Shown here piece by piece: positions 1 to 7,910 of a DNA stretch of 64,000 nt (the first letter of the stretch is position 1; each line of letters opens with the position of its first letter). The stretch spans positions 1-64,000 of the forward strand of contig JAUJNJ010000002.1 in the NCBI GenBank assembly GCA_030448225.1. Direction: 5' to 3'. A program made the translations under genes and the position numbers. Under the pieces are notes generated by a model that was not told the DNA's origin, made no database searches, and saw only the letters and a program-made list of their open reading frames with translations. Source of the stretch: Phycisphaerae bacterium (lineage in GTDB: Bacteria; Planctomycetota; Phycisphaerae; Tepidisphaerales; Tepidisphaeraceae).

Positions 1-1
1 C

Positions 2-1324
2 GGCGTGTTCGGCATCTTGGACCGCTTCGTCGTCGCAGTCGCCGCCGCCACCGCCTCGCAGAAGAAGCACGTCACGCTCTCGCTCGACGTCCGCGTCGGC
101 ATCGTGAAGCTCATCAAGTCGATCGCGAAGCTGAACGCGCAGGCGTGGGGCAAGATCGAGCTCGACGAGACGAAGATCGGCCGCGTCGACCACAAGATCG
201 AGAAGCTGCAGATCCTCGAGCTCGTCCCCGGCGTCGAGTACCTCCGCACGAACGCCACGAGCGGCTCGAACGGCGTCTGCCTCGAGGAGTACGCGCCGTT
301 CGGAGTGATCGGCATCATCACGCCGGTCACGCACAGCGTGCCGACGCTGTCGGCCAACGCGGTCAACATGATCGCCAGCGGCAACAGCATCGTGGCCAAC
401 CCCCACCCCAGCGGCACGCACTGCGCGGCCGTCGCGGTGCGCGAGTACAACAAGCAGATCGCGGCGAAGTTCGGCGTCGACGGGCTCATCACCTGCATCG
501 TGCCGCCGACGCTCGAGACGGCCGAGCAGATCTTCAACCACCGCGGCATCCCGCTGCTCGTCGGCACCGGCGGCCCCGCCGTCGCGCGGGCGGCGCTGGC
601 GGCGAAGAAGCGCGCGATCGTCGCCGGCCCGGGCAACCCGCCGGTCGTTGTCGACGAGACGGCGTGCCTCCAGAACGCCGCCGCCTCGATCGTCAAAGGG
701 GCGGCGTACGACAACAACCTGCTCTGCATCGGCGAGAAGCAGGTCTTCGTCGTCGACAGCGTGTTCGACAAGCTCATGGGCCAGATGGAGCGCAACGGCG
801 GCTTCGTCCTCGACGCCCGGCAGATCGACGCGCTGACGCAGCGGGCGTTCAAGGTCGACCCGAAGGACGGCAAGCACCACGTCAGCAAGGACCTCGTCGG
901 CAAAGACGCGAGCGTGCTGGCCGCCGTCGCCGGCGTCCGCGTGCCGCCCGCGTGCCAGCTTCTGTGCGGCGAGACGGACAAGGACCACCTGTTCGTGCAG
1001 CACGAGCAGATGATGCCGTTCGTGCCGTTCGTCCGCGTGCGGAACGTGGAGGAGGCGATCGACCTGGCGATCGAGAGCGAGCACGGCTACCGACACACGG
1101 CGCTGATCCACAGCCGCAACCTCGACACGATCACGACGTTCGGCCGCCGCGCGAACACGACGCTCTTCGTCGTCAACGGCGCCAGCCCCGCGGGCCTCGG
1201 CCTCGGCGGGCAGGGTTACCTGAGCTACAGCATCGCGACCCCGACCGGCGAAGGCATCACCACGCCGCTGACGTTCACGCGGTACCGCCGGGTGATGATG
1301 ACGGGGTCGATGCGGATGATCTGA
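2..1324 (+). CDS. BMC-associated CoA-acylating aldehyde dehydrogenase, 5' partial
   Basis: Converts an aldehyde (in PVM-type compartments, lactaldehyde) plus CoA and NAD to acyl-CoA inside the BMC lumen. The reading frame is open to the left edge, so the N-terminus, where an encapsulation peptide or start would lie, is missing; the visible part is about 440 residues against roughly 460-490 for PduP/EutE-type enzymes. The substrate-channel region FGVIGIITPVTHSVPT and the catalytic cysteine in DNNLLCIGEKQVF (cysteine near visible residue 241, codon at 725) match the PduP family. It heads a same-strand run of BMC genes ending in a DeoR regulator, which fixes its role. The family is certain; lactaldehyde as substrate is inferred from the neighbouring aldolase. 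Confidence 0.93.
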   Translation, partial: GVFGILDRFVVAVAAATASQKKHVTLSLDVRVGIVKLIKSIAKLNAQAWGKIELDETKIGRVDHKIEKLQILELVPGVEYLRTNATSGSNGVCLEEYAPFGVIGIITPVTHSVPTLSANAVNMIASGNSIVANPHPSGTHCAAVAVREYNKQIAAKFGVDGLITCIVPPTLETAEQIFNHRGIPLLVGTGGPAVARAALAAKKRAIVAGPGNPPVVVDETACLQNAAASIVKGAAYDNNLLCIGEKQVFVVDSVFDKLMGQMERNGGFVLDARQIDALTQRAFKVDPKDGKHHVSKDLVGKDASVLAAVAGVRVPPACQLLCGETDKDHLFVQHEQMMPFVPFVRVRNVEEAIDLAIESEHGYRHTALIHSRNLDTITTFGRRANTTLFVVNGASPAGLGLGGQGYLSYSIATPTGEGITTPLTFTRYRRVMMTGSMRMI

Positions 1325-1344
1325 GGACGCGGCGGAGGCGAGCG

Positions 1345-1558
1345 ATGCCCGACGAGCCCGAACACCGCGTGCTGGATTACCGCGAGGCGGCGCCGGCCGA
1401 GACGACGCTCACGCGGCGGCGGCGAATCCTGTACTGCGTTGGCCTGCCCGCTGGTCGCGTTCGGCCTGTGTCACGGGCTGCGCGGGTACGAGTTGGACGG
1501 CCTCGTCGCGATGGTCGGCGCGCTGCTCGTCGCGATGGCACTGCCGGTCCGGGATTGA
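1345..1558 (+). CDS. Small hydrophobic membrane protein, one frameshift
   Basis: Not a recognised family. From the ATG at 1345 a polar N-terminus (MPDEPEHRVLDYREAAPA) leads to a basic stretch; after a one-base shift near 1430-1447 the reading continues as a hydrophobic segment ending GALLVAMALPVRD before a TGA at 1556-1558. The joined product is about 70 residues with one or two membrane helices, a polar-then-hydrophobic layout that argues the two frames belong together. It sits between the aldehyde dehydrogenase and a BMC vertex protein with only a few bases to the next start, so it is probably co-transcribed. Function unknown. It could also be non-coding spacer. Confidence 0.45.
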
Positions 1559-1562
1559 CCGC

Positions 1563-1820
1563 ATGTTGAACGGCATCGTCATCGGCCACGCGACCGCCAC
1601 GATCAAGCACCGCTCGCTCAACGGCTGGCGGCTGGCGCTCGTGCAGCCGGTGAACGTGCATCGCCAGCCGGAGGCCGACCCGGTGCTCGCGGTCGACAAG
1701 TGGGGCTCGGTGCCCGGCCAGCTCGTCCTCCTGAACAGCGACGGCAAGGCCGCGAGAGAAATGATCGGCGACGACAAGACGCCCGTACGCTACTTCGTGA
1801 TCGGCCTCGTGGACGAGTGA
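1563..1820 (+). CDS. BMC-P pentameric vertex shell protein (EutN/CcmL family)
   Basis: An 85-residue EutN/CcmL-type protein that caps the vertices of the icosahedral microcompartment shell as a pentamer. Diagnostic features are the start LNGIVIGHATATIKHRSL, the core DPVLAVDKWGSVPGQLVL, the SDGKAAREMIGD turn and the C-terminal PVRYFVIGLVDE, all at their usual spacing; the length is typical. The ATG at 1563 follows the preceding small gene by four bases. It is intact, unlike the second BMC-P copy at 2817. PVM-type loci usually carry more than one BMC-P plus BMC-H genes; the BMC-H genes, PduL and the kinase are not in this window and presumably lie to the left. Confidence 0.95.
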   Translation: MLNGIVIGHATATIKHRSLNGWRLALVQPVNVHRQPEADPVLAVDKWGSVPGQLVLLNSDGKAAREMIGDDKTPVRYFVIGLVDE

Positions 1821-1824
1821 GGGC

Positions 1825-1905
1825 AGTTGCTAGTTGAGAGTTGCCAGTTGCTAGAAATTTGCAACGGCCGCTCTTCACTAGCAACTAACAACTAGCAACT
1901 AGCAA
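1825..1905. repeat. Inverted cluster of short ctagcaa/ttgctag units
   Basis: The left arm (1825-1854) contains repeats of ttgctag/ttgccag and the right arm (1878-1905) contains ctagcaactaacaactagc-type units, its reverse complement. Together they can fold into a hairpin with slippable register around about 23 bases. It lies in the gap between two BMC genes, just before the start at 1912, so it may affect mRNA stability or translation inside the operon. Confidence 0.8.
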
Positions 1906-1911
1906 GTGCAC

Positions 1912-2643
1912 ATGATCGTCACTGCGCGACAGCTCGAGGACCTCCACCGCCAGAACGGCTCGAACGGGCACGTGACGCTGCCCTACCGCGCCCGCCTGAC
2001 GCCGCTGGCGGCCGACTGGATTCGCCTGAAGAAGATCGCGCTCGGCTACGGCGACATTGCCAAGCCGGCCAACGGGAACGGCCACGGCCATGGCGAGGCC
2101 AACGCCGCCGTCGCCGCCCCCAAGGCAGACGGCGCCTGTTGCACCGGCTGCGCACACGACGCCGCGACCGGCGCGGCTCCGACGGCTTGCTGCGGGACCG
2201 GCTCGACCGGCACCGGCGGGTTCCTCTGGTGGTGCGACGGCCCGTGCGGCCCCGCGAAGGCGGCGCTGCTCGCGCAGGAAAAGGAATCGACGCTCACGGC
2301 CCTCGACGTCCCCGCGGACGCGAAGCGGCTCGTGCAGGTCTTGAAGGCCATGGCGGCCGAAGTGAAGTCCGGCCGCGCCGCCGGCGGCGTGCTGATGGTG
2401 CAGAACGCGGCCCTCGCCGCCGTCTACGCCAACCGCTGCCCGTCGCTGCGGGCCGTCGTCGGCACCTGCCAGGACGCGGTCGAACAGGGCGTGAAGCAGG
2501 TGGCGGCGAACGTGCTCGTGATCGAGTACCCGCAGAAGACGCTCCAGCAGATGCGAAACATGCTCGGCCGCTTCGTGAAGGCGAACCGCACGCTGAGCGA
2601 CGACGTGAAGCGACAGTTGCAGGATCTCGCGACGTGCGGGTGA
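1912..2643 (+). CDS. BMC-associated RpiB/LacAB-like protein with cysteine-rich linker
   Basis: A 243-residue protein with three parts. The N-terminus MIVTARQLEDL...VTLPYRARLTPLAADWIR resembles the short leader seen on several BMC enzymes. A linker (about residues 50-110) is rich in Gly, Ala and Cys, with CCTGCAHD, ACCGTG and WWCDGPCG. The C-terminal half (GGVLMVQNAALAAVYANRCP, then ANVLVIEYPQ) looks like the sugar-isomerase RpiB/LacAB fold, though I see no full set of catalytic residues. I chose the ATG at 1912 because it opens the conserved leader; an upstream GTG at 1906 is possible. Its place within the BMC operon suggests a lumen or shell-associated role, perhaps isomerising a sugar phosphate. 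The cysteines could bind metal; that is inference. Confidence 0.75.
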   Translation: MIVTARQLEDLHRQNGSNGHVTLPYRARLTPLAADWIRLKKIALGYGDIAKPANGNGHGHGEANAAVAAPKADGACCTGCAHDAATGAAPTACCGTGSTGTGGFLWWCDGPCGPAKAALLAQEKESTLTALDVPADAKRLVQVLKAMAAEVKSGRAAGGVLMVQNAALAAVYANRCPSLRAVVGTCQDAVEQGVKQVAANVLVIEYPQKTLQQMRNMLGRFVKANRTLSDDVKRQLQDLATCG

Positions 2644-2650
2644 GCGAGAG

Positions 2651-2769
2651 ATGCGTAGTGCAGTGCGTAGTGCTTAAGAAGATGAAGAACAACGGCGGGT
2701 GGCATCCTCTTCCTCTTCTTACGCACTACGAACTACGAACTACGCACTACGCACTACGCACTACGCACT
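2651..2769. repeat. Inverted tandem array of tgcgtag/cactacg heptamer-type units
   Basis: The left arm 2651-2673 holds gcgtagtgc units and the right arm about 2719-2769 holds many cactacg/aactacg units, the reverse complement. The inner ends (taagaagatgaag against cttcctcttctta) also pair, extending the stem. Same family as the elements at 3105-3225 and 51203-51393. It lies between the RpiB-like gene and the second BMC-P gene. Confidence 0.88.
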
Positions 2770-2816
2770 CGGCCCCGGACGTGAAGAAGTACGAGCGACG
2801 AACCCCGAGCCCCGCA

Positions 2817-3110
2817 TGCGAATCGGAAAAGTGGTCGGCCGCCTCACGCTGCAACCGGTGTACGAGACGCTCGTGGGCGGGCGGTTCCTGATCGTCGAGG
2901 TGCAGGACCGCTTCAGCCTCGCCGGCGGGCGCGGAAGACGAGCGAGTACGTGATGGTCTACGATCACCTCGCGCGACCGACGGCGACACGATCGCCTTCA
3001 GCGAGAGCCGCGAGGCGACCGCGCTGTTCGCGCCGGAGAGCGCGTGCCGCTCGACGCGTACAACTCCGGCGATCCTGGACCGGGTGGTGGTGAACGGCCA
3101 AGATCGCGTA
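2817..3110 (+). CDS. Second BMC-P (EutN/CcmL-like) protein, multiply frameshifted
   Basis: The ATG at 2817 opens MRIGKVVGRLTLQPVYETLV followed by GGRFLIVEVQDRFSLAGG, a clear EutN/CcmL start. The family pattern then continues through other frames: SEYVMVYDHLA, then TDGDTIAFSESREATALFAP, then VPLDAYNS, then ILDRVVVNG. At least four single-base shifts are needed to join them. All segments appear in the right order with no missing block, so either this is a very recent pseudogene or, more likely, the base calls are wrong here. The product would be a vertex pentamer paralogous to the one at 1563. The 3' end runs into a tgcgtag repeat array, so the true stop is unclear. Confidence 0.75.
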
Positions 3111-3225
3111 GTGCAAGGAGAGTGCGTAGTGCGTAGTGCGTAGTGCGGATTGAAGAAGGCCGACACCGATCGTGCCGCTTTCCTCGAATCCGCACTACGC
3201 GATCCGCAATCCGCAACGACGAACT
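3105..3225. repeat. tgcgtag-family inverted repeat upstream of the aldolase gene
   Basis: The left arm (3105-3150) has gcgtagtgc repeated four times ending in gcggattgaag; the right arm (3185-3216) has aatccgcactacgcgatccg and further units, its complement. The right arm ends within about ten bases of the aldolase start codon at 3226, which could sequester the ribosome-binding region. Same family as 2651-2769 and 51203-51393. Confidence 0.85.
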
Positions 3226-4197
3226 ATGGCATACACAGGTAACGGCAACGGCTCGAACGGCACCCCGCGCGTCAGCGAGTTCCAGTTGAAGGAACAGATG
3301 TGCGAGATCGGCCGCCGCATCTGGGTCAAGGGGTTCTGCGCGGGCAACGAGGGGAACCACTCCGTCCGCATCAGCGAGAACCGCGTGCTGTGCACCCCCA
3401 CCGGCATCAGCAAGGGTTTCCTCAAGCCGGACGACATCTGCACGGTCGACATGGAGGGCAAGCAGGTCGCCGGCAAGCTGCAGCTGCACGAGCGAGATCC
3501 TGATGCACCTGGCGATCTACAAGGCGCGCCCGGACGTGAAGTCGGTCGTCCACAGCCACCCGCCGCACGCGACGGCGTTCGCGATCGCGGGCGTCGAACT
3601 GCCGACGTGCATCCACCCCGAGGCCGAGGTGTTCCTCGGCGCGGTGCGGACGGCCAAGTACGTGACGCCGGGCGACACGCGCCTTGGCGAGTCGCTGCTG
3701 CCGTACGTGCAGGACGCGAACACGATCCTGCTCCAGAACCACGGCACGGTCACGTTCTCCGCGACGCTGGAAGAGGCGTATTACAAGCTCGAGATCGTCG
3801 ACGCCTACTCGCGGATCCTCCTGCTGGCGAAGCAGGTCGGGGACCCGCCCGCTCGACTCGAACGAGATGAACTGCTCGACCTGAAGGTGCGCTTCGGTAC
3901 CTCGACGAGCCGCGCTGAAGGACGGCGGCGCCGGGATGACCTGCCAGAGCGACTTCATCTCCCGCGTCGGCGTCGGACGTCGGCCGCAAGGGCCGCGTCC
4001 AGACCGACGGCGGCACCACCCCGCGCGCCAGCGCCGGGGCGGCTCTGCCGCGCCCTGCGCGGCCGCACAGGGCGATCCGATGTCGCAGGCGATCCACGCG
4101 ATGCTCCCGGCCAACGTGAGCGAGGACGACGTGGAAACCCTCGTGCAGACGATCACCGATCAGATCATGGCGAGCGTGCAGTCGAACAGGTTGATTC
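3226..4197 (+). CDS. BMC class II aldolase (FucA/RhaD-like) with C-terminal helix, frameshifted
   Basis: Class II (zinc) aldolase of the L-fuculose/L-rhamnulose-phosphate type, cleaving to DHAP and lactaldehyde. The ATG at 3226 starts a frame through ICTVDMEGKQVAGKLQLH; an extra base near 3491 moves it to the frame from 3503 (EILMHLAIYKARPDVKSVVH). The zinc-binding HSHPPHATAF and the later ILLQNHGTVTF histidine are present, as is the glutamate region HPEAEVFLG. After the core (about residue 215) come more shifts and a low-complexity Ala/Pro/Gly linker, then an amphipathic helix SEDDVETLVQTITDQIMASV (4119-4181) of the kind that targets enzymes to BMC lumens. The exact stop is uncertain. Family certain; sugar substrate inferred. 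Confidence 0.85.
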
Positions 4198-4422
4198 ACC
4201 ACGGAGCGCACGCGGATCAAGGGAGAGAAGAAGAGCAACGATCCGGTGATGTCGCGCATTTCGCAGACGCGAGTTTGAAAGCGGGCTGGAGTCGTTCGCA
4301 AATCCGCTCATGCCGTTTCGCGACCGACCCGCAGGGCCGAGGGCGCATCAGCGCGTCGATTAAACGGAATCGAAACCTCCACCTGCGTTCGACGTGGTCC
4401 TTCCCCTGCTCTCCGTGGTAAA
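4195..4422. repeat. Spaced inverted repeat ccacggag / ctccgtgg
   Basis: ttcaccacggagcgcacgcg at 4194-4213 is matched about 200 bases later by ctgctctccgtggtaa at 4406-4421, closing a large loop between the aldolase and dehydrogenase genes. Apart from the aldolase tail I see no coding sequence in this roughly 240-base gap. It resembles the cggagacac-family elements at 19152, 48517 and 49915. Confidence 0.6.
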
Positions 4423-4436
4423 CCCCGAGGCATCTC

Positions 4437-5352
4437 ATGAAAGTCAGCATCATCGGCGGCGGCGGCGGCAGGGTCGGGTCGGTGGCGTTCGCGCGCAGTG
4501 CGCGGGGATCGTCAGCGAGATCCACCTCCTCGACGCCAACGAGAAGATGGCCGAGGGGAGGCGCTCGACCTGCTCCACGGCACGAGCATCATCGGCGACC
4601 AGCGCATCTACGCCGGCGGCTACGACAAGACCGCCGACGCGGACGTCGTCTGCATCACGGCCGGCCTGCGCCGCAAGCCCGACGAGAGCCGCCTCGACCT
4701 CATCAACCGCAACGTGTCGCTCTTCAAGGGGATCCTCGACTCGCTGAAGAGCCGCGAACCTGAAGAAGGACGCGATCATCTTCGTCGTGTCCAACCTGGT
4801 GGACGTGCTCACCCGCCTCGCGATCGACGCTGGAAGTGGGACCCGGCCAAGGTGATCGGCCTCGGCACGTGCTCGACACCGCCGCGCTTCCGCTCGCTCA
4901 TCGCTGGAGACGGCCTGCCGGCGAGCCAGATCAAGGCGCTGATCCTCGGCGAGCACGGCGACAGCATGGTGCCGGTCTGGAGCACGGCCAGGCGGGCGGC
5001 ATCCCGCTAGTGAAGCTGCCGGGCTTCAACGGCACAGTGCAGGGAAAGCTCTTCGGCGAAATGAAGAAGAGCGCGCCGAGTGCATCACCTCAAGGGCGGC
5101 GCCGGCCGGGCCGTCGCGCTGAGCATCGCCGAGGTGATCCACCCGATCGCGCTGAACCAGCCGAAGGTGCTGCCGATCAGTACGCAGCTCACCGGCGAGT
5201 ACGGCGTCCGCGGCACCTGCACGAGCGTCCCGACGCTCGTCGGCAAGGGCGGCGTGCTGAAGCGATTCGAAGTGGAACTCTGGCCCCGCGAGTCGAGCGG
5301 CATCCAGGCCGGCGCGCGGCAGTTGGATGAGACGTATGCGAAGGTGAAGTGA
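4437..5352 (+). CDS. Lactate/malate dehydrogenase family protein, multiply frameshifted
   Basis: NAD-dependent 2-hydroxyacid dehydrogenase of the LDH/MDH superfamily, a standard member of PVM-type BMC loci. The N-terminal Rossmann glycine motif is MKVSIIGGGGGRVGSVAFA; the substrate-arginine loop is ITAGLRRKPDESRLDLINRN; the catalytic histidine lies in LILGEHGDSMVPVW; the C-terminal part runs from LKGGAGRAVALSIAEVIHPI to DETYAKVK and a TGA at 5350-5352. At least seven single-base shifts (about 4490, 4558, 4756, 4832, 4867, 4883, 4989, 5080) separate intact segments that keep normal order and codon bias, which suggests sequencing error. It probably recycles NADH or interconverts lactate and pyruvate next to the aldehyde dehydrogenase. 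Confidence 0.85.
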
Positions 5353-5356
5353 TGCT

Positions 5357-5716
5357 ATGGCCTGGGTGACGGCGCAGAAAGCGGTCGGCGGGTTCTTCGG
5401 CGCGTTCCCGATGCTCGCGGGGCTGCTGGTGTGGCTCTCGATGGCAATTTGGCTGGAGACGTGGCATCTCCGGCAGCTTTCGGAGGCCCGTCGCCGCGCC
5501 ATGGGGTATGACGAGACCGGCGCCGTTGTGATGGGCTCCATCGTCACGGCGGCGTGCGTCGTCCTTCACGTTGCGACGGCGTTGCTGAAGCGGTGGCTAA
5601 CGCGCCGGACGAAAGTGTTGGACCTGAGCAGCAAGGCCTGGCGCGTGCTGTTTGCGTGGTGTTATGGGGCGGGCTTCGTCATGGGCGCGCTAGTCTACTT
5701 CACCGCCCCGATCTGA
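5357..5716 (+). CDS. Three-helix membrane protein of unknown function
   Basis: A 119-residue intact protein starting four bases after the dehydrogenase stop. Three hydrophobic segments are visible: around residues 12-32 (FPMLAGLLVWLSMAIWLETW), 56-76 (VVMGSIVTAACVVLHVATAL) and 95-117 (AWCYGAGFVMGALVYFTAPI), separated by basic loops. I do not recognise a family and see no catalytic motif. Its tight spacing places it in the BMC operon, but it need not act in the compartment. Confidence 0.75.
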   Translation: MAWVTAQKAVGGFFGAFPMLAGLLVWLSMAIWLETWHLRQLSEARRRAMGYDETGAVVMGSIVTAACVVLHVATALLKRWLTRRTKVLDLSSKAWRVLFAWCYGAGFVMGALVYFTAPI

Positions 5717-5734
5717 AACGCCTGCGGAGCAGAA

Positions 5735-7090
5735 GTGCAGAAATCTCTAGACCAGAAGCTCGCCAATATCCGCCGCGACCCGCACGGCGCGAAGGACTTC
5801 ATCCTCGCCGACGCGAAGGACGCCGACATGGCGGCCGGCCTGGCTTCGCCGGGGAAGGACGCGGTAACGGGCAAGCCGCGGACGCTGGGGCAGTATCGTG
5901 AACTGATGCGGGAGGTCGTGCAGCAGGGACTCGTCGACATCATGCTGATGTCCGCCAGTTCCAGCGACCTCCTCACGATCGGGGAGCGGCTGTTCGACCG
6001 GTCGCAGGTCACGCCGGCCTGCCGGGCGAACGACACGACTGACATTCACCTCCCCGCCGGCGGCACCTACGCGTCGGAGCCGTCGCGGCCGTTCCGCACG
6101 GCGACGATCGAGCAGATGCAGAGCGGCCGCGTCGACCCGACGCCCTACGAGCGAAAGCTCGGCGTCGACCTCGGGCTCTACTCGATCACGCCGAACAACA
6201 ACCTCGCGTTCGATTACGCGACGCTCAACGCCTACAAGGAATTCCGCGTCGAGGCCGAGCAGAAAGGCTTCCGCCACTTCCTCGAAGTCTTCGATCCCAA
6301 CGCCTGCGGCGACGCCTGCCCGGTGGACCTCGGGCGGTTCATCAACGACCTCATCGCGCGGACGCTGGCCGGCGTGCCGCGCGCGGGCCGGCCGGTGTTC
6401 CTGAAGATCGCGTATCACGGGCCGCGGGCGATGGAGGAACTCGTCAGCTACGACCCGTCGCTCGTCGTGGGCGTGCTCGGGGGATCGAGCGGCACCACGC
6501 ACGACGCGTTCCGCCTGTTGGAGGAGGCGAAGCGGTACGGCGCCCGCGCCGCCCTCTTCGGCCGCAAGATCAACAACAGCGAACACCAGCTCAGCTTCGT
6601 CCGCCACCTCCGCGCGATCGCGGACGGTCAGGCCACGGCGGCGGAATCGGTGCGGGCGTACCACGGCGACCTCGAACGGCTGAAGATCAAGCCGTACCGC
6701 GCGCTCAAGGACGACTTGGAGCTGACGATCAACGCCAGCAGCTACGCCGGCACGAGCGATCCGTCGTCCCCCAAAACCCAAGTCGCGGAAGCGGCGACGG
6801 CAGCGCCGGCGGCCGCGGCGAAGAGCCCGGCGCAGGAGAAGCCCAAGCCGAGAGTAACAATCTCCAACACCGCCCCGACCCCGCGCGCGGCGCGTCCCGC
6901 GCCGGCCGGACCGCCGAAGCCGAACGGCAACGCCGTCGTGGCCTCGGCGGTGATCGCCGGGCCGGCCGGCGTGCCGCGGCGTGCCGACGGGTCGCCCGAC
7001 TTCTCGAAGATGACCCCCGCGCAGAAGGTGGCGTTGTCGCGCGCGCGGATCCAGTCCGACCTCTCGCGCCACGGCGACGGGCAGGCCTAA
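5735..7090 (+). CDS. BMC-locus DeoC/LacD-like TIM-barrel protein with C-terminal tail
   Basis: A 451-residue intact protein beginning at GTG 5735. Residues about 10-335 look like a class I aldolase-type TIM barrel of the DeoC/FbaB/LacD clan: a candidate Schiff-base lysine in PVFLKIAYHGPRAMEELV and phosphate-loop-like GVLGGSSGTTHDAF and AALFGRKINN near the C-terminal end of the barrel. Residues about 345-410 are a low-complexity Ala/Pro linker, followed by a short conserved-looking end PDFSKMTPAQKVALSRARI, a plausible second lumen-targeting helix. It lies directly upstream of the DeoR regulator (3-base gap). An additional aldolase acting on a ketose phosphate is plausible, but catalytic identity cannot be proved from the sequence. 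Confidence 0.75.
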   Translation: MQKSLDQKLANIRRDPHGAKDFILADAKDADMAAGLASPGKDAVTGKPRTLGQYRELMREVVQQGLVDIMLMSASSSDLLTIGERLFDRSQVTPACRANDTTDIHLPAGGTYASEPSRPFRTATIEQMQSGRVDPTPYERKLGVDLGLYSITPNNNLAFDYATLNAYKEFRVEAEQKGFRHFLEVFDPNACGDACPVDLGRFINDLIARTLAGVPRAGRPVFLKIAYHGPRAMEELVSYDPSLVVGVLGGSSGTTHDAFRLLEEAKRYGARAALFGRKINNSEHQLSFVRHLRAIADGQATAAESVRAYHGDLERLKIKPYRALKDDLELTINASSYAGTSDPSSPKTQVAEAATAAPAAAAKSPAQEKPKPRVTISNTAPTPRAARPAPAGPPKPNGNAVVASAVIAGPAGVPRRADGSPDFSKMTPAQKVALSRARIQSDLSRHGDGQA

Positions 7091-7093
7091 CGC

Positions 7094-7891
7094 ATGTTGA
7101 TCCCGGAGCGCCAATCGAGGCTGAAGGACCTGCTCGCCCGCCGGGGCATGAGCGATCTCGAGACGTTGTCGACGGAGCTCGGCGTCTCGCAGTCCACCGT
7201 CCGCCGCGACATCGAGATGCTCGAACAGGGCGGCCTCGTGCAGCGCACGCACGGCGGCGTGATCTGGATCGGCGACCGCGGCCCCAACGGCCACTCGGCC
7301 ACCACGGCCGGCGGCGGGCGGCCGTACGCGTTCGACCAGCGGATGAACTACCGCCTCGACGCCAAGCGGCAGATCGCCCGCGCCGCCCGCTCCCTCGTCC
7401 GCCCCGGCGAGACGATCCTCCTCGACGGCGGCACCACCACCTACTACCTCGCCCAGGAACTCTTAGGGCAGCCGCTCCAACTCGTCACGAACTCGCTGCC
7501 GATCGCCGACCTGTTCCTCAACGACGAGCACGTGGAACTCATCCTCATCGGCGGCCTGCTCTACCCCCGTTACGGCGTGCTGCTCGGGCCGATGGCCGAG
7601 AACACGCTCGCCGGCATCCACACCAAGACCGTCTTCTTCAGCGTCGCCGGCATCCACGGCGGGTCGCTCTACAACCAGAACCTCCTGCTCGTGCAAGCCG
7701 AGAAGCGGATGATGGACCAGGCGCAGCAGGTCGTCCTGCTCGCCGACTCCGGCAAGTTCGGCCAACAGGCGCTGGCCAAGCTCTGCGACCTGATCGATGT
7801 CGACGTCGTCGTCACCGACGCCGGCATCAGCGCCGAGCAACAGGCGCACGTCCGCGACGCCGGGTGCGAACTCCTCGTCGCCGGTACTTAG
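7094..7891 (+). CDS. DeoR-family transcriptional regulator of the BMC operon
   Basis: A 265-residue DeoR/GlpR-type regulator. The N-terminal winged helix-turn-helix is at about residues 4-60 (ERQSRLKDLLARRG, then LSTELGVSQSTVRRDIEMLE); the sugar-phosphate-sensing DeoR_C domain follows with GETILLDGGTTTYYLAQEL and ITDAG-like VVVTDAGIS near the end. Length is normal. It starts three bases after the TIM-barrel gene and is the last gene of the run, matching PVM BMC loci that end in such a regulator. It probably represses the operon until a phosphorylated sugar intermediate accumulates; operator sites were not identified. Confidence 0.92.
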   Translation: MLIPERQSRLKDLLARRGMSDLETLSTELGVSQSTVRRDIEMLEQGGLVQRTHGGVIWIGDRGPNGHSATTAGGGRPYAFDQRMNYRLDAKRQIARAARSLVRPGETILLDGGTTTYYLAQELLGQPLQLVTNSLPIADLFLNDEHVELILIGGLLYPRYGVLLGPMAENTLAGIHTKTVFFSVAGIHGGSLYNQNLLLVQAEKRMMDQAQQVVLLADSGKFGQQALAKLCDLIDVDVVVTDAGISAEQQAHVRDAGCELLVAGT

Positions 7892-7910
7892 AGTCTTGCT
7901 CTTCCTTCGC

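Noticed and set aside
1825..3225. Short regularly repeated units that might suggest a CRISPR array
   Set aside because: Units are only 7-9 bases with no unique spacers and occur as inverted arms, so they are not a CRISPR array.
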